Origin: CBDCWQ01 sp965223435
GTDB lineage: Bacteria; Myxococcota; Kuafuiibacteriia; Kuafuiibacteriales; Kuafuiibacteriaceae
Assembly (NCBI GenBank): GCA_965223435.1
Contig: CBDCWQ010000023.1
Coordinates: forward strand, 620,001-684,000
Reading direction: 5' to 3'
Length of the DNA stretch: 64,000 nucleotides
The position numbers and the translations under genes were made by a program. Below, in pieces: positions 44,006 through 55,800 of this stretch. How positions within the stretch are numbered: the first letter of the stretch is position 1; the number at the start of each line of letters is the position of its first letter. Below the pieces are notes generated by a model. The model did no database searches and was not told the DNA's origin. It saw only the letters and a program-made list of their open reading frames with translations.

Positions 44006-46240
44006 GTGAGTTATTTTTCAATTTACACCATATTTGTTATTACATTTGCGGCAACGGCTTGCTCGTCGGTAGACGACTCGCAGCAATCATTTGCCAATAT
44101 CGTCGACGAGGGTATGAACGAGGATGAACTCACGTCTTATTCTCCCCAGGCAATTCGGGACTATATCCAGGCAAAAGGCAGTGGCCCGACGGATTTGACT
44201 TCGAACGCGGCAGCTGGGGCGCCCAACATTGTGGTCTTTGTTGCCGATGACCTGCCTCGGGGTTTGTTGGGGTTTGAGGCCAATCCAGCTGCGTCCGTAA
44301 AGACGCCAAACATTGATGCGCTACGGGAGGGGGGCGTTGCATTTTCTCGCTTCTATCTTCCCATCGGCCAATGCGCCCCCTCCCATAGCGTACTCTGGAC
44401 CGGCCTGTTTCCAACCCAATCGGGCGTTCAAACCAACGGTCATGTTTTTACGGACCAGTCCACCGAGGTTTTGCCCAAACGCCTACGAGATCATGGCTAC
44501 CGGACCGGCTTTTTTGGCAAGTGTCATATCGGCACGGAGAACCCGGGGACCTTGGATGCGGACTGGGAATTCGATGCGATTTTTCACACGGAGGGCGGCT
44601 CCGCACTTCAACCGGATACCATTGATATGTACAACTCCAGGACCGTTCACCGGAAAAACGTGTCCCAGGCGGTGCCGGGGGTGCACTTTACGAAGTCCAT
44701 CACCGATAAGGCCATCGAATTTGTCGCGGCGACCGAGGAGCCCTTTTTCGCATGGATAGCGCATCGGGCTCCGCATCATCATTCGTTGAAGATTACCGGC
44801 CCAAACGGACAGTGGCGCAATGCGCCTCCTGGTGCGCCGCGCTATCGAGTCGAAGATATGCCGAACGTCCTGTCGCCTGAAAAGGCGAACGATCGCTTGG
44901 CTCACAAGCCGCCGCAGCAAAAGAACTCCCCTTCTTCTGCCTTCAAACGACGCCTTGAAGCTGAACCAGGGGGAATGCGTGAGTATATCCGACGAGCCCA
45001 CGAACAAATGGATTTTTTGGATCAGCAGGTTGGGCGGTTTCTCGGCGAGCTCGAGCGACTGGGTAAGCTTGAAAACACGTTGGTCGTGTTCTTGTCGGAC
45101 AACGGCACCTTCTTGGGGGAACGCAGCTTTGCGGGCAAGGGGCCCTTCAACTACGACGAGATCACCCGAGTGCCATTGGTGATGAGCTGGCCCGCAAAAA
45201 TTCCGGCAAACCAAACGCGGCGGGCGCTTGTACAGAGCACCGATCTTGCGGCGACTTTGCTTGCGGCCGCTGGGGTCTCCAAGATCCCAGGTTCAATCAG
45301 TTCCAGTTTTTTGGATGTCGCCCGTGGAACCAAGAAGGATGAACATCGTCGGTCGGTATTTTTCCAGTATCACTCTCAGAAAAACGTTGTTTCCAGAGTG
45401 CGAGGTGTCCTAAAAAACGGATTGAAGTTTAGTCACTACGACGGCGGCAACTATTTTTCTGAGACCGCGGGGACCGACGCTCTTGTTGTGCCCTTGGTAC
45501 CGTACAATTCCAGTGGCTACGAACTCTACAATCTCGAGGACGACCCCAATGAACTGGTGAACCTGTTGCCGTACAGAGGTCGAGAGCGTAGCGCCCTTTG
45601 GACCGCCCTTTCCAATTCCGACCACCGTGATGTCATCAATGACCTGCTGCGCACCATGGCAGACTTTCAAACGGTCACCCGCGATGACCTTGGGCTAGAA
45701 CTCGCTGACATTCAAGTTGACCGTAGGGGCCAAAAAACAGCAGAAATTCGGTGGAAAAGCGTCAGACGCGCTCACAAAAGTAAAGCGAGTGCGTCCACAG
45801 AGGTGGTCTATACGCGCAACGGATGTCACGATTGTCCGATCTACGAGATCGACCACAAGATCAACAACGAAACCCATCGGGTTGTGCTCACAAACCTTGT
45901 TGAGGGGGCTGAATATCAAGCATTGCTTTTTAGCATCGGTGGTAGTGGAAATGGTGGCATGGCCAGAGTATTGATTCCTGCGACTCCTTCCGCCGGCGGC
46001 CCGGGCGTTGGACATCCTCGTTTGAGTTACATATGGAAAGACCACACGACTGTAGTCCTTGAGCGCTCCGGCCCGTTCCCTTGGCCGCGGGACCACTGCG
46101 TTATTACCAGCCAAACCGGGCGGACGCTTACAGAATATCGCACCGAACGCGGTATCTGCTTGGATGAATGTCGCCTACGCCAAGACACAAATCCTGGCCG
46201 ACTGTGTTCCTGGGGCTCCGAGATTTTCCGCAAGCCTTGA
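44006..46240 (+). CDS. Sulfatase-like lipoprotein with altered active-site signature
   Basis: 744 residues from the GTG at 44006, preferred because AAGAGG lies 5 bases upstream and the protein then begins with a lipoprotein signal (VSYFSIYTIFVITFAATACS); the frame is open to an ATG at 43910. Alkaline-phosphatase-superfamily sulfatase fold: NIVVFVADDLPRG gives the metal-binding Asp pair, GKCHIG corresponds to GKWHLG, and FLSDNGTFLGE to the C-terminal metal site. The formylglycine motif reads CAPSH (44372-44386) where the family has CxPSR, so the Arg used for recognition by the formylglycine-generating enzyme is His. The C-terminal 180 residues form a beta domain with a Cys pair (GCHDCP). It probably cleaves sulfate or related esters in the periplasm or at the surface; activity is uncertain. 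Confidence 0.88.
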   Translation: MSYFSIYTIFVITFAATACSSVDDSQQSFANIVDEGMNEDELTSYSPQAIRDYIQAKGSGPTDLTSNAAAGAPNIVVFVADDLPRGLLGFEANPAASVKTPNIDALREGGVAFSRFYLPIGQCAPSHSVLWTGLFPTQSGVQTNGHVFTDQSTEVLPKRLRDHGYRTGFFGKCHIGTENPGTLDADWEFDAIFHTEGGSALQPDTIDMYNSRTVHRKNVSQAVPGVHFTKSITDKAIEFVAATEEPFFAWIAHRAPHHHSLKITGPNGQWRNAPPGAPRYRVEDMPNVLSPEKANDRLAHKPPQQKNSPSSAFKRRLEAEPGGMREYIRRAHEQMDFLDQQVGRFLGELERLGKLENTLVVFLSDNGTFLGERSFAGKGPFNYDEITRVPLVMSWPAKIPANQTRRALVQSTDLAATLLAAAGVSKIPGSISSSFLDVARGTKKDEHRRSVFFQYHSQKNVVSRVRGVLKNGLKFSHYDGGNYFSETAGTDALVVPLVPYNSSGYELYNLEDDPNELVNLLPYRGRERSALWTALSNSDHRDVINDLLRTMADFQTVTRDDLGLELADIQVDRRGQKTAEIRWKSVRRAHKSKASASTEVVYTRNGCHDCPIYEIDHKINNETHRVVLTNLVEGAEYQALLFSIGGSGNGGMARVLIPATPSAGGPGVGHPRLSYIWKDHTTVVLERSGPFPWPRDHCVITSQTGRTLTEYRTERGICLDECRLRQDTNPGRLCSWGSEIFRKP

Positions 46241-46815
46241 CGCGCCTAAGTTGCCCAACGCCAAGCAGCACTATTCCCGATAGTCGCCCGCATCTTTTGC
46301 AACAATTCTCACGAGTTCGTCTGCGCTGAAGGCGGTTTGCGTGGCTGAACCTGGCCAACTGCGCCGCAACCACAACGCTCCTGTCCGCGATGCGATTCGA
46401 AACGACGAAAAACTGTAGGCCTACGTTGAGCGGCTGTCAACGCGAGTGGGCTCAAGGTACCCGTGGCTTAGAGCGGATCGCAGCAGCGTCTGCGCCGTTT
46501 CTGGTGGCGGCGCTTTGTTGCCTGGCGCTTGGCCGGGGGCGCCGCGTGTCGTTTTATTGCCTTGTCAACCCTGGGTTACGCTTTTGAGGCCTATCCTTTT
46601 GCGAGCGATGTCGGGCGCTTGGGTGAGGCCCGCCTTTTGGGCGGTGAGGCATGGGGGCTTGACTTGATGAGCTGAGTATCGTCAGTTCTCGTCGACGTAC
46701 TCGGGTGACTATGCGGCGTGGCATTCAGGTTGCGGGGACTCGGCGATCGTGCGGCGTGGCGTTCAGGTTGCGGGGACTCGCGGTGTTTGGAGGCTTTGGA
46801 TGATTGGAGGAGTGC
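46241..46815. other. Intergenic region upstream of P4
   Basis: This 575-base region separates the sulfatase-like gene from P4. It contains two 31-bp direct repeats near its right end and the P4 ribosome binding site. Other open frames have no start signals, and I see no terminator after the sulfatase-like gene. Confidence 0.5.
46712..46780 (+). repeat. Two 31-bp direct repeats before P4
   Basis: Units at 46712-46742 and 46750-46780 begin TGCGGCGTGGC, end TTCAGGTTGCGGGGACTCG and differ at one base (A or G at unit position 12). They are separated by 7 bases, giving a 38-bp period, and the second ends 35 bases before the P4 start codon. The position suggests tandem binding sites of a regulator, or an RNA element in the leader. 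Confidence 0.75.
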
Positions 46816-49800
46816 ATGTCTCGATTTCTGTCGATGGGGGCTTGGGTCGGTGTGTGTTCGATGTGGTGCTTGCCTTTACGGGCAGAGCCTTCACTGAAGC
46901 CGGTGGCATGGAGCCTGGAGCCTGGCTGGAATCTGGTTCCCGCACCCCTTCTGAGAGAGTCTTTTTGGGCTCTTGGTCGAGGCAAGGTGTGGCCCGCGCA
47001 GGGTTCGGATGACCTGCCTCGGTTTGCGGTTGAGCCACCGACGCTAGGCGGCGACTCGTCTGGGGGCGGCACAGGGTTTTGGGTTCACGTCGACGAGCGG
47101 CGGGTTGTGGATGTTGCCATCGAAGAGCCCGTCGGCATGGCGCCGAAGTGCAAGACTTCTTGGTGTTTTGTGTCGGTCGCAACACCGACGGTGGCGGATG
47201 GACGCGCTGCCGACCGCTTGGTGAGGTGGAACGTCCAAGCGAAGGCCTACGAGGTGGTCGACTCGGGGGACGTTCTGCTTCCAGGCAACGGTTATCTTGC
47301 GCTGAAAACCGGACAACCAAGCACTGAACCTCGGTCGAGCCTCGGTTCCGAGGAAGAAACAGAGACAACGCCCGGTCGCGTCTTGCTCCCACCCGTGGGT
47401 TTGTTCGCTGGCCGCCTCGACGAGGGCGTCACGCTGGTTTGGAAGAAACCAACCCTTTTTTCGGACGGCCGTGAGATCCCCCAAGGCACGAAGCTGGGAT
47501 TTCGCATCTACCGGGATGGCCAGCGGGTCGCATCTTTGGGGCCCGTAGAGCAGTACAAAGACGCTGAACCCGAGGCTGAGGGCGGGCATGTGTACCAGGT
47601 GAGCGCGGTGATGGAGGCCGGTACCCGGGTTTTTATGGAGTCGGAGCGGTCGCAGCCGTTTAGGGTGGAGGCGGCGATGTCGGTGGCGCACCCTGAGCCT
47701 GGCCAGTTTGAACGACCCGAGCCCGTGGTCGAGTCTGGCGCGGCCAAGGCGCTGGTAGAAGTGGCCCTGTCGGCGTACCAAAAACGCACGCTTGCCCACT
47801 TGGTCTACGTCAAACTCGGCGCCGCGGGCGAAGGTCTCGATGAAGTTCGGTACGCTCGAAGTGACCAAGCTGGCAAGGCAGAGAGTTTCGGTTCCTTTGT
47901 GCGGCTGTCTCGCCTGGAGCCTGGGTGGTCGATTCTTGAGCTCACGGTGGCTGCGCGCGAACATCGGGTGTCGGTGGCCTGGGTTGAACAAGCGCGGTCG
48001 ACCCGGAGTGACCTTTCGCCTGGTACGCCTAGGGCCAGGCTGCGGGTAGCGCTGAGCGAGGATGGTGGGCAAAGTTTTGGCGCCTTGCCCCTGGTTCGAG
48101 CCAGCACCTCGTTTGTGCGCGGCTTGAGTATGGGGTACGACCCGGCGCTGGGCCACCACCTGGTCTGGGGTGAAGCCAACAAGGTGTACTATCTGAGGAA
48201 TCTCACGGGCGAACCGACCAACGTCTTTGATGTTGAGCGGCCTATGCCGGTTGGTGAGCGGGTGAAGTACCTGACGCAGGTACTGCCCGACGACGATGGC
48301 CGCTGTGTTTGTTCCGATTGCTGGTGCCCGGAATCTTATCGGATGGGTCATCAGGTCGGTGACGACGCCGAAGACGAGACGTTGGGGTCGGGGGTCAGGA
48401 CCGAACAAAGCTATGTGTATCAACCGTCGCTTCACGTGGGTGATGACGCCGTGAGCATCGCCGCGCGACAGACGCGAATGTGGGACAACTTGGCGGTTCC
48501 GAACCCCGCGTGGCTCGCGATGCTGGCCGACCCGGTGTACAGCGAAACGGTTGTGGAGCGGAATCCTCCCGCGCGATTTGTCGTCGGTTGGAAAAAAACG
48601 TGGAAGAACGCCTACGAGCCTGGCGACGAACGTTTGTTTGAGGACTTGGGGATCCGGTTTCAGTATCGGTATCGGGGGAGCTGGCATCTTCAGGACGAAA
48701 TCAAGGTTGCCCATCTGTCTTGGTCCGGAGCGTCGTCTGAGGCGAGTGTGCCGCCGCGCTTTCAGGTTGTGACCGCAGCGGTCGTTGGGCACACAGAAGG
48801 CGACGATACCCCCTCCCATCCCCAGTTGGCTTCCACGCCTTGGGGTCTTGCTTTGGTCTATGAGAACGGGGATTCGTCCAACCCCAACACCCCGGGGCAA
48901 AATCCCATCCAGTTTCAGCTGTCTCGTGATTCGGGGCTCACGTGGTCTAGGCCGCGCACCTTGTCTTTGGGTTATCTCCCCAGGATGGGTGCCATGGCAG
49001 GCGGTGTTACTCAGGTCCTCTACTATGTTCCGGACGCGCCGAGCGGGGGTTTGGTGCACTCCGTCGAAGTCTCCGCGGTGGAGGGGGTGCTCGCGCTGCC
49101 GCGGATGCTGAACGAGGGACCGGTCAAGCCCATCCACTGGAAGGGCCATGGAAGCGATGCCGACAGTCTCATCGGTAGGGTGTCTGTGGCGAGTTACGAA
49201 GACCTTCTCGCGGCGGCTTGGATCGAACGTTCAGACGGGGGTTCACAGGAGCGCATCGTTGTTGCCCGGGCTTCCAGTGCGACCGAGGTGACGAACTATG
49301 GGGTGACGCTTCCCGAATACTTCACTGAGGGCCGCGGGTCCACGATTACGGTCACGGCACAAAACGTGTACCACATGGCCGTGGATTCCGATGAGGATCT
49401 TCAGGTCCTGGGGGCTTCGGGGTCATCCGGCGCGTTGGGGCCAGTGGTTCAAGGGGCCGATAATGGGCCGGCGGCTGTTCGGTTGCCCCTTGTGGGGGGG
49501 CGTGCCCTGGCATGGGTCCATCCCACAGACGTCTCTTTGGTCGGTCCATTGGGAGAAGTCTCGCTTGCATCCCTTTCCGTTTCCGAAGGCCCGCGCTTGG
49601 CGGGCGTTTTGACCCCAGCCGCCCCTGTTTCGTTGGACCAGAGCGTCCCGACGTTTGCGGCGACTACGGAGGGCAACTACGAGAAGGCGAAGTGGATGCG
49701 AGATCGTCTGTGGCGTGAGTCTGGCGATGGGATGGAGGCCGTGTACCAAGTGGAGTACCACATGGCCCCCGAGGCGAGTGACGCCGAAGAAACGGCATCT

Positions 49801-52800
49801 CAGTGGCTATCGAGGAGCTTTGATGATGCCGCGGGGCAGCGCGAAGACGCCTCGTTCCTCGCGCGCTTCGAACGTGTCTGGGCATACACTCAGGGCATTG
49901 CGCTGGCGCAACTGGCGCGGCAGCCCGCGCCCGAAGATCGTGCGCGGGCACAGAAAATGGCGAAGTCGCTTTGTGAGAAAGCCCAAAGAGGAGAGCAGAA
50001 TGGGCAACCAGTGATCAAGGGGTGGCCGTTTTCTTGGAACACCGACGGCGATGACTGGAAAGACGTGCGGCTCGTGACCGGAGCCACCGCTTGGGTGGTC
50101 CATGGCCTGGGGTCTTTTTTGGTCTCCAAGGGCGCTTCATCGCTGACGGATTCTGAGCGCGTCGGTCTTCAACAATGTTATCGGCGGGCTCTCTTGGGCT
50201 TGGAGGCCCATCGGTGGTCGGGAACGACCGATGATGGCCTCCGGGTCAGCCTGATGACTGCCGGATGGACGGCGGAGGGCCTCAACCACGCGGCCCGTCC
50301 CTGGAACATCGTGGGACCAACCGGAGAACGGATGGCGGCCGAAGATGAGGCTTGGGACTACTACGATGTGCTCGATGCCTTGGGGTACGACACCTTTGAT
50401 GCCGAGCGGTCGCCCGTCATTGCCAGAACCGGTGCATCTCGGCGTCTCGACCCTTCGGCTTCGGACTCCCTGAGTTTGAGTGAAGCCGAGTTTTGGCATC
50501 TCAAGAGGGAGGTTCAAGCGCACAATGTGGTGACTGAGCACAATGTGGATGTGCTTGCGGTTCTCAACCACGCAATCGGTTATGCCCACGTGCTTGGACT
50601 CCAAGATAAGGCGCATCTGGAGGCCTGGCGCGATGAAGTCCAGGACGCGCTTTTTTACGTCCTTTGGGATGACAGCGACCGCTTTTGGCGGCGAGATCTT
50701 GAAAGTGCGCTCGCAAAGGCTGCCTCGGATGATTCCCGCAAAGAAGCGGAGATTCAAACCGCATTGGACGAAGAGGATTGGGGGCGGGTGGCCACCGGCG
50801 GAGCGCTTGCCCTCCCCGAGGATCTCAAGGCTGTTGGGCGCGGTGAGAAGAGCGTCCCCGGCGGCTTGTGGGATGAAGGGGCGGCGTCCCATGTCCAGCT
50901 GAAAGGCGATGACGGCGCGTTGGTCTTTGCCCGTTCGGAGCACGTGGCCATCGACAATTGTAGCTGGTTGTCGTTGGCCGTGAACCACACGGGCTTAAAG
51001 GACGTCTACGTGGACCGGCTGGCGCGATGTTTGTCGTTCACGGTCCTCGCTTTTGCCAAGCGCATCCGTTTTGCGAACAAGGCCTATTACGGTGCCCACT
51101 ACTTTTTGGACGGTTTTGAGGACCGATATATTGCCCAAAGCCATCAACAAGAGCAATCCTTTCATCTCGAAGCCACGACAGGCTTGATCTTGGGGCTGAG
51201 ACGCTTCGCTGAGCATCATCCTCAGCGTGCCGAGACGCCCTTTTTTGAGGCCGAGGCCGATAGGCTATGGGCGGGGGTTCAGGCTTTTGTCACCGACCAC
51301 GGATTTCCTTATTCGAGCCAGCGCATTCTCGACTTGTCGACTCTTCTGACATCCAGCACCGCGCTCATCTGGTTCATTGATGTCTACGAGGATCGCCATG
51401 GGCTGTGGGGTGATCCTCAGCGGCCGCTTAGACACTATGCGAGGGGCGTTGATGCCGAGGCACTCACCGCTTTTGTCGATGAGAGCTACCGCCGGCTCAA
51501 AGCGCTTGTAGACCCTCACACAAAGCTCATTCGTTCGGGTGGCCCAAAGGGCGTCCCCTTCACCCGACTCGAGGACCAAGCGATGGCGATTGTCGTGGCG
51601 GTCAACCGCGGCGATTGGTCTTTTGCGGATGGGTTGGTTCGGGCGGTCTTGGAGACCCGAAGACCCTACGAGTGGCCGGGGCCGGGTGGTGACATCGAGA
51701 CCCATCACGAGTTTCCGGCCGTGTTGCACACCACCACCGGCGAGGCCCTGTACCCCCACCGCAAGACCGGCATGCAGATGGCGGCGTATTATGCCCTTCT
51801 TTGGTATCTCAAACGCGACATCCGTGTGGGGACCGCGGTGGGGCCTTTGGCCGAAGCGGTGGTCAAAGAGGGGGTGCCGGCGATGATGGCGCTTTATCTT
51901 CAACCTGGCGTATCGCGGCTCCAGGATCTATTCCTCCCCGGGGATGGCGACCAGCCACGCGGGGTCCCTCGGGTGGCGACCGGGACCGAAACAAATGTGT
52001 GGGCCTACTTTGTTCTTCAGCTTTGGCAGGCATCTTCGTTCAAGGACGCCCTCCCAGAACTTGGGTTTCGCGGCGGTTTTGCCGGTTTTTCGAGGCAGCT
52101 TTCGGGACTTTGCCAGCAGGAATTGGCGAGGGCGATGGTTGGCGGGCGGGGCACGAGCGCTTCGTGGGTGATTCATCGTCCCCCCGCGAAGGCGCTTTGC
52201 AGTCTCTTTTTGGCCGATTCTCTTCGCTTCACCGATGCTCAAGCCCATTTGGAGTCGATGGGCCCCCGGGCGGCTCGGCCTCGTTTTTTGGTTCATCCAC
52301 AGGGAGACCCGGAAGACTGGATGTTGTCCGAAGAGGATCTCAGCCGTGATCGCGAGGGGCGTGGTGAGGATGCGCGCTATGCGTTTTATTTGCGCTCCAA
52401 GGTCACCACCGGCAATCTGTGGGGCAATCTTGCGGGCGAGGGGCTGGTTCAACGGGCCCTGGCAGCAGGTGATGCCCGACAAGACGAATTTGCGCTTGAG
52501 GCCTTGCATTGGCTTTACACGTTGAAGGGTGAAAGCGCCTTTTACCACGTCGCGGTGCAGCTCTTAAATGATCCCGCGGGCGTTTTTGGGGTCAGGGCGC
52601 CGTCCCTCACTCTGGCTGGCATGGGACCGGACGGGCCGTCGGTCTTTTTGGAGGGGGGAGGGGCCCAGCTGAAGCAAGCCCAGCGCGATGCCGTACGTAC
52701 TTTGTTGGTCACGCCGTATCGGATTCCAAGCTTTGATGTGCTGCTGGAGCGCGTCGCCTTTTTGCTTTTCGCCGAGACCCAGCTCGCAAAGGGTGTGGAC

Positions 52801-55800
52801 CCCGCAAAATGGCCGCGAAACTATGTGCGCGACCGAAAGTCTTTGGTTCTTCGCGCCGATGCCGCGCTTTTGAGTCTTTGCGAGTGGGACTTTTTGGACA
52901 AGGTCTATACGCGCTTCGAACGCTTCTTCGGCCTGAGCTGTGGACGGGCCGAAGCGTTATACGCCGCGCTGGGCGACGCCCGTGTGGGCGCGCACGAGGG
53001 TTCTTTGGCCGACATGGTGTTGGCGACCGACGTCACCGACCTCGTCAAAGAGCTTCGGGTGCTCTTGAGCCGTGGGGTCTTGGGCGGCGAGGTCTTCGAG
53101 GCGCGCGTTGACGGTGCTTCCTCGTCGTCGGTGACCGAGGGCCCGTGCATCACCTGTGGGCTTTTCTTCGCGAGGGTTGATGTCCCAGAAGATGCCCCGG
53201 TGCCTGAGGTGCAGTCCGCGCTGCGGACCGCTTTGGTGGCGGGGTTTGATGAGGCCTTTGCCGCTCGCTTGAAAGGGGGCTTCGGACGTTCTTCGCTTGG
53301 GCTTGCAGTGTCTTACCGGTTCGGCCACGTCGATGTCGCCGATGCTTTGAACCCAAGAGCGCCCATCTACTGGGGGCGTGATGCGCTGATCTTTCGTACC
53401 GTGCTCGAGCACGACAGAGATCTTTTTGTGGCGTCGCGTGATCGCCTCTTGCATTTCGACGGGCCGCTGCCCCCCGACCGGGCCCAAAATGTGCGCACCC
53501 TGCGTGCCTATTTGAACCAAACGTGGGATGGAACCCTCTTGTCGGCATCGCAAGGTTTGGGCGTGGCGCCTACGCTCTTGCATCGCGTGATACAGACGGG
53601 CGTGTTCCCCAAGGAAGGCGATGAGGCTTGGCCGGCGTGGCACGCGAGCGATCTCGGTCGTCTTCAGCCTTCGCAGCAGGTACGGATTTTGGAAGCCACT
53701 GAGGGCCATCGAGTCCGGCTCACGGCCAATGAATGCCGTGGGCTGACCCTCGCCCATGCCGGAAAGGAGGCCCTGGAGCTTCGACTCAGTGCACAGGTCA
53801 ACACCCAGGCGGCAGCCCGGGGTGAAAAGGGCGGGGCCGTCGTCGTGGTGGAGGGCAATGAAGCGTTCCGTTTAGGACCTCAAGAGGAGGTTCAGGCGCG
53901 CGTGTGTCTTCAGGTCCCAAAGAGCCGTTTGGCCGATGCGGTTCAGGCTCACGGCCCGCTTTCACCGACCCGGTGGACGCTGACCGTCGAGGGGAAAGGT
54001 GCGCGTTCCGATTTTTCGTACATGTATCCCGTTGACTTGGTCTCCGGGCGCTCGGAGGACTGGCGGGTCAAGGTCGGAGGCGCCACCGCGACCGGAGTCC
54101 TTCAGGTGATGGCCGGCGGTTGCCGGTGGTTTGAAGTATTCAACAACCGCGCGCAGGCGATGGACTGGGATGTCCGGGTGGCGGGGGATCAAAGCGCCAA
54201 GCCATTTGATCTTTCTGTCCAAGAGGTGCTTCGAGGTGCCCTCGACGCCCAGGATACGGGTCGATTCCAGCTCTGTACGTCGGCCTCGGACGGGTCTCTT
54301 TTTGAGGTCGGGCCCGTGACCAAACTCGGTTCTGGCGTCGAGATCTTGGTAGCGGGCGATGCAAAGACCCATCGGTACGAGGTGGAAGTGCTTCAACCCA
54401 GCGTAGAGCGAGATGGCCGCAGCCGAGACCAGGCAGATCTGGTTGGCCACTGGCCGCTCGATGGCCACGGGTTTGGGCTCGTCGACGGCCAGAGGGCCCA
54501 CGAGGCAGTGGCGCGTGGTTTTGTCCCGTCTTGGATCCCCGCGTGGCAGGCGCAAGGTTTGCCGCGAGGCCACTGGTTGGACGTTCCGCTGGACGCCTCG
54601 GAGCTCTGGTTCAAAGAGGGCGGTGAGGCGTTTTCGGTTTCGGTGTGGCTCCAGCTCGGCGACCACTATCGATACGGTCCCCACGCACGCGATGGCGCGC
54701 CGGAAATGTTTGTGGGTACGCTTGGTCCTGCCGGTCTTCATGGCAGCGGTGGGGGTTGGGCGTTGGCGATGGGAAAGGACCGGCACCTGGCGTTTCATCT
54801 TCGGCCGGACGACGCCGAGCCGAGGGTCTTTCGGGCGGCCCACAGCATCGAGTGGTGGCGGAGTCCAGGAGATGGTCACGAGTGGGCCGGGCGTTGGGCC
54901 CACGTGGCGGTCACCTGGAATGGGCGAGGGACGGCGGCGATGTTTGTGAATGGAAAAGAGCTCATGACCGAGCTCGGCTCGTCGGCCGAAAGCGTTTCAG
55001 TTGGGCGGTCGGCTGAGGCACCCATTCGCTTGGGTTGGTCGTGGGGTGGCCTCGATGACCTCCGCCTGTATCGAGGTGTGCTCTCCTTGCCGGAGGTTGA
55101 AGCGTTGGCGTTTGTGCCTCCGCGGCCTGCGGATCTTGAGGAAGCCGAGGCGTTTCGGGTGATGCTCGACTTCGAGGACGCGCGGGACGATGCCGATTGG
55201 CAAGCGGGGCCCGAGGGGCGCGCGGCGCTTGCCTTTGGTCCCGTTGGCCAGAGTCGGGCGTTGATCTATCGCGTTACTGGCGAAGGGGCTTTGGGGCAGG
55301 CCGGTGCGCGGGGCCCATCCCCCCTGGTTGCGTTCATGGGGCCGAAACCTTTCGATTTGGCGGGCATGAACTACGTGTCGTTCGACATGGGTGCCACCGG
55401 GGGAGCTTGGGAAGGTGGTTCGGTGTCGATGTTGTTGACGACCACCGAGGGCTTTTCGTGGTCGAGCTCGGGGCGGGTTGTGGACGGATGCACGCGAATT
55501 GTTCACGCGTTGGGAACGGGGTACGCGAGAAAGGATGTCTTTTTGCCCGAGTTTTGGTTCACGCCCCCACCCGGTGCCGTGTTGGGGGGGCTTTCGGGGG
55601 CGGTCTTCATCGACAACGTTGTGGCTTATCCACAGGGGGTGACGCCACCTCCCTCGGGGCTTGCCTGCGATGCCGATGGCTCCTTATTTGACGCGGCCCG
55701 CGCGCGCCAGGCGGTGGACACGACTGTGCCTGAACTCGGTGTGGTCCCCCTCGGGGCCGGGCGTGAACCCATCGAGGGCGAGCATCTCATGTTCGTGGTC

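Noticed and set aside
46712..46780. CRISPR array
   Set aside because: Only two repeats, separated by 7 bases, and no cas genes nearby.
47044..49149. 701-codon open frame opposite the 5' part of P4
   Set aside because: It is antisense to clearly coding sequence with conserved paralog motifs, is rich in Arg, His and Pro without domains, and has no ribosome binding site; it is a by-product of high GC at third positions.
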